Below the pieces are notes generated by a model. It was not told where the DNA came from and made no database searches. It saw only the letters and a list, made by a program, of their open reading frames with translations. Of a stretch of 64,000 nt of DNA, positions 61,646-64,000 are shown one piece after another. Every line of letters starts with the position of its first letter. The stretch's first letter is position 1. This DNA is from Chrysaora quinquecirrha (taxonomy: Eukaryota > Cnidaria > Scyphozoa > Semaeostomeae > Pelagiidae). Where the stretch lies: NCBI GenBank assembly GCA_014526335.1, contig JACTAT010000233.1:1-64000 (forward strand). Direction: 5' to 3'. Position numbers and translations under genes: made by a program.

Positions 61646-61727
61646 TTCGGCCTTCGTGGGAATCGAACCCATAACCATGGGTTGCGAGTCGGACTCACAT
61701 ACTAATACCACTAGGCCATTCTCCCAC
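61646..61727 (-). mobile_element. tRNA-like sequence, probably a SINE head
   Basis: The minus strand has an A box (tggcctagtggtattag) and a clear B box (gggttcgattccc) with a T-stem pairing. The 5' and 3' acceptor parts do not pair well, so a functional tRNA is unlikely. Confidence 0.45.
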
Positions 61728-62149
61728 TAACTACAGTCTTGGCCAAAATTATAGACACACTGAAGCTTTTAAAGCAGCTCCGCTTTGTCGAAGCCCCCTC
61801 TCCCCCATATCAATATTGGAGAATAAATCTCATTTCCAAACGACAGGTAATACCATTGTTTTCAAACAGAGGCAACATTGATGCAAGGGGGAGGAGTAGT
61901 CCCTCCGATTTCTTATGATTTGCAACAAGTTTTTTGTTGCACGGAGATTTTCTGCCAAAGTCTCTATGAATTTTGGCCAGAATTGTAGGCCATTTTAAAA
62001 ACAAAGAAAAATAACAGAATTCGTAGCTAGAATTAAACGCAGTTCGTATAATGTAGAGGCTATAACAAGGAAAATGAACAATTCAAAAGCTAACAGTAAT
62101 AAACTATAAAAGATCTAAAATCCCACTAAGTACAGTTAAACAAACCAGT

Positions 62150-62454
62150 TCAGCATCTTCGTGCTTTTAGGCCAAGCAAAATGTCATCAATTTTCTTATA
62201 CTCTTCTTTATTTTTACGTCTTGGAAACTCTCTAATAAAACTCTGATCATTGAGGACAATTCTGTCTCCCCTCATGCTCATTATCAAGTAGACACGTTTC
62301 AAAGTGAACTTAGGGCAGTTGCATCCAGAGCTGACCCATAACTCTGTCTGTCTGTTTTCAAACACATAAGATCCTCGATAAGGTTTGACTATTCTGGCAG
62401 TGAATACAGTCCAAGCACCTTCCTTTTTGCTTGATTTTATCTTGAATAAACCAA
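62150..62454 (-). CDS. C3-type gene, last coding exon (NTR domain)
   Basis: Begins VGLFKIKSSKKEGAWTVFTA, continues LWVSSGCNCPKFTLKRVYLI and ends LLGLKARRC with TGA at 62150-62152. The W..S..C.CP..... YLIM core is the NTR signature. Confidence 0.8.
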
Positions 62455-63633
62455 CTAGGAAAAAGATGAAAATTTAATAACATACTGTACAACACTAAAT
62501 TAATGATAAAAAATCTAAGATTGCTTGAGTCAACTTACCAAAGTCCTTTTTGCAAAATGAAGCACGCATTCTTGAGGGTCGGCAGGACGAGCAACGTTCT
62601 AAAAAATGCAATCGTTGCTTTACTAATGTTTTGAATAAAGGAATAGATGGAAAAGATCATTTTAAGCAAAGGATACAGCCGCAGTTTAATTGTACACGGG
62701 GCCAGGACGCCGCAAGGGGAAAGACGTGTGGGTACAGCTGCTTCCTTGGCCTTGATAGACGAATGAGGGGGAGGGTAAAAGTGCCCTTTTAATAAAAAAA
62801 ACAAACACAGTTGAACAGTTGCGATACAGCGGTAGGATATGTAGAATTATTGTCAACAGAAAATATATGGGTCTGGCCCGGGTGGCAAAGTGGCGATCGC
62901 CACCCAGGCCCTTTTTAGAGGGTCTAGAAACAGGGTCTGGAGAGTGGGCGGCAGTTTTTGTCTCCCCCCTTAAAGTTTGCAGACGTTGACGCTTGAAAAA
63001 AGCGAAGAAATTGCAGAACTTGCAAAACATGTTTCTCAAATCGAAATAAAAGCATTGTTACCGAAATAAAACCCTTAGCATATCTGCAATCATGGCCAAA
63101 AAAATTGGGTCACTACGCTATAAATAGGTTTTACCTCGAAAACCCGATCCCATTACAAATATATTTGGATAATAAGATCCCCCCCACTCAATGTTGGACC
63201 ACTGACAACATCAATTTCGCCAACATTGAGTCGGGGGAGAGGGTATGCGTCTTTAGAGCAAGAATTTTGAAAAAATTCGAAGGGGCCTAGCATTTATGGC
63301 GAGGATTGTAGCTATCAATCAATGACTAATATCGACGGAGCGTGTTTGTTTCTTTTATCAGTGGGTGTGGTTAAAAAACTTAATCTGCCACGCCCTAAAC
63401 CGGGCCCTTTTGGTTTGCTAACCACCCTGCAATTATAATGCCAGACAATTCCCTGGTTGCAACATTCTTCCTAGCATCTAAAGGGTATCCATATAGTGTT
63501 CGACTAAAATTCGAAGAATTCATAAGGAAATGACGAAGTTTACCTTGCGTACATCGACACTGTTTGCCCTTACAAATCTTTTTCATCACTGGACTTTTAC
63601 CAGATAGGCTATACATATTTGTACATGAAATGC
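62150..63633 (-). CDS. Complement C3/C4/C5-type protein, C-terminal NTR (C345C) domain, partial
   Basis: Three minus-strand exons (62150-62454, 62539-62598, 63544-63633) join in phase and end in TGA. The first encodes ISCTNMYSLSGKSPVMKKIC then KGKQCRCTQ; with the next exon this gives CRCTQERC, which lines up with CRCAEENC of human C3 and CQCAEGKC of C4, the link from the receptor-binding domain to the C345C domain. The rest has netrin-type features: FCKKDFVGLFKIK, WVSSGCNCPKF, VYLIM, a hydrophobic strand and a terminal cysteine. In C3-type proteins this secreted domain binds convertase partners. The thioester region and N-terminus should lie beyond the right edge. A netrin or other NTR protein is the alternative, but the CxCxxxxC linker favours the complement family. 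Confidence 0.75.
62539..62598 (-). CDS. C3-type gene, second-last exon
   Basis: A 60-base exon reading RCSSCRPSRMRASFCKKDF, in frame with both neighbours. It contributes the cysteine closing the CRCxxxxC linker and the FCKKDF start of the NTR fold, also seen in netrins as YCKKDY. Confidence 0.75.
63544..63633 (-). CDS. C3-type gene, third-last exon
   Basis: Between a ttcgcag acceptor and gtaaac donor; reads ISCTNMYSLSGKSPVMKKIC and KGKQCRCTQ. Compare human C3 [20 protein letters not shown]. It begins in phase 1, so a further exon must lie to the right, outside this window. Confidence 0.77.
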
Positions 63634-63718
63634 CTGCGAAATAAAATTGCAATTATTTGACAAGGATCAAGTAAATGAAAAATACACCTAATAGCTGTGG
63701 CGCATGGAAGTGAAGCTT

Positions 63719-63999
63719 AGGCCCTGGCCAAACAATCCAACATTGCTTGTCAAACATTTGGAATTTGCTTATCAAGCAATGTTTGAACGTTTGGCCACGT
63801 CACAGAATATTGGTTATTAAGCATAAAGAACAGAATTCTTTGCGCAATGTTTTGAGCTTAAAAACGTTTTTTGCTCCAGTTAAGCAAAAAAGTGCTTTTG
63901 AGCATTGTTTGCAACGTGGCCACACGATAAATCATTATGCTTGACGACCAGATTTCAAATGTTTGACAAACAATGTTTTGTAGATTGGCCAGGGACTTA
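63719..63999. mobile_element. CAAACATTG-family MITE, copy 8
   Basis: Begins aggccctggccaaacaatcc and ends caaacaatgttttgtagattggccagggact; complete copy at the right edge of the window. Confidence 0.85.
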
Positions 64000-64000
64000 G

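Larger units (their letters stand above)
58962..62149. other. Intergenic region between flippase and C3-type genes
   Basis: Holds the flippase promoter (not located), one tRNA-headed SINE, a TA-type MITE, tRNA-like sequence, and otherwise unremarkable AT-rich DNA. No further gene recognised. Confidence 0.5.

Noticed and set aside
61646..61727. Possible functional tRNA on the minus strand
   Set aside because: A and B boxes are present but the acceptor stem does not pair.

Overview
This window is eukaryotic nuclear DNA from an invertebrate animal. It is AT-rich and its genes are split into many short exons with GT-AG introns. The three recognisable genes are animal families: an alpha-tubulin with the animal intron directly after the ATG, a P4-ATPase lipid flippase, and a complement C3/C4/C5-type protein. 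This mix, the dense small non-autonomous transposons and the tRNA-headed SINEs suggest a cnidarian, most likely an anthozoan. That placement is inference; no ribosomal or mitochondrial marker is present.

Layout, left to right. 1-4.2 kb holds a 27-bp minisatellite, a foldback element and the presumed promoter side of the tubulin gene. 4.24-10.73 kb is a complete alpha-tubulin gene on the + strand (6 coding exons, 449 codons). It is divergent: position 40, the usual lysine acetylation site, is arginine, while the MREC start, the GTP-binding motif and the terminal tyrosine are kept. About 11.2-21.8 kb is a satellite array of roughly fifty 195-bp monomers, degenerate at both edges, with a 1,949-bp higher-order duplication and a stretch near 14 kb that looks like a poorly resolved assembly patch.

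22.8-59.0 kb is one large minus-strand gene for an ATP8A-class phospholipid flippase. I located 38 coding exons by matching the conserved order of the family; splice phases agree at every junction except two. At 26.8-28.2 kb the exons for the end of TM6, the next loop and TM7 cannot be found, and a TA-flanked transposon plus another repeat fill that intron. At 23.7-25.3 kb a small C-terminal piece is uncertain. All catalytic motifs (DGET, DKTGT, KGA, TGDKQET, GDGAND) and the C-terminal autoinhibitory AFSQ segment are present. The first intron is 9.6 kb and holds long trinucleotide repeats and degenerate tandem repeats.

62.15-63.63 kb holds the last three exons of a minus-strand gene ending in a netrin-type (C345C) domain of the complement C3/C4/C5 kind; the rest lies beyond the right edge.

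The tubulin and flippase genes converge on the satellite array. The genes do not form a pathway. The non-coding DNA is dominated by repeated element families: a CAAACATTG inverted-repeat family (eight copies), two SINE-like families, several foldback MITEs, and long simple repeats. I found no CRISPR array, operon, intact autonomous transposon or obviously new multi-gene system; the most checkable oddities are the missing flippase exons, the tubulin K40R change and the satellite structure.
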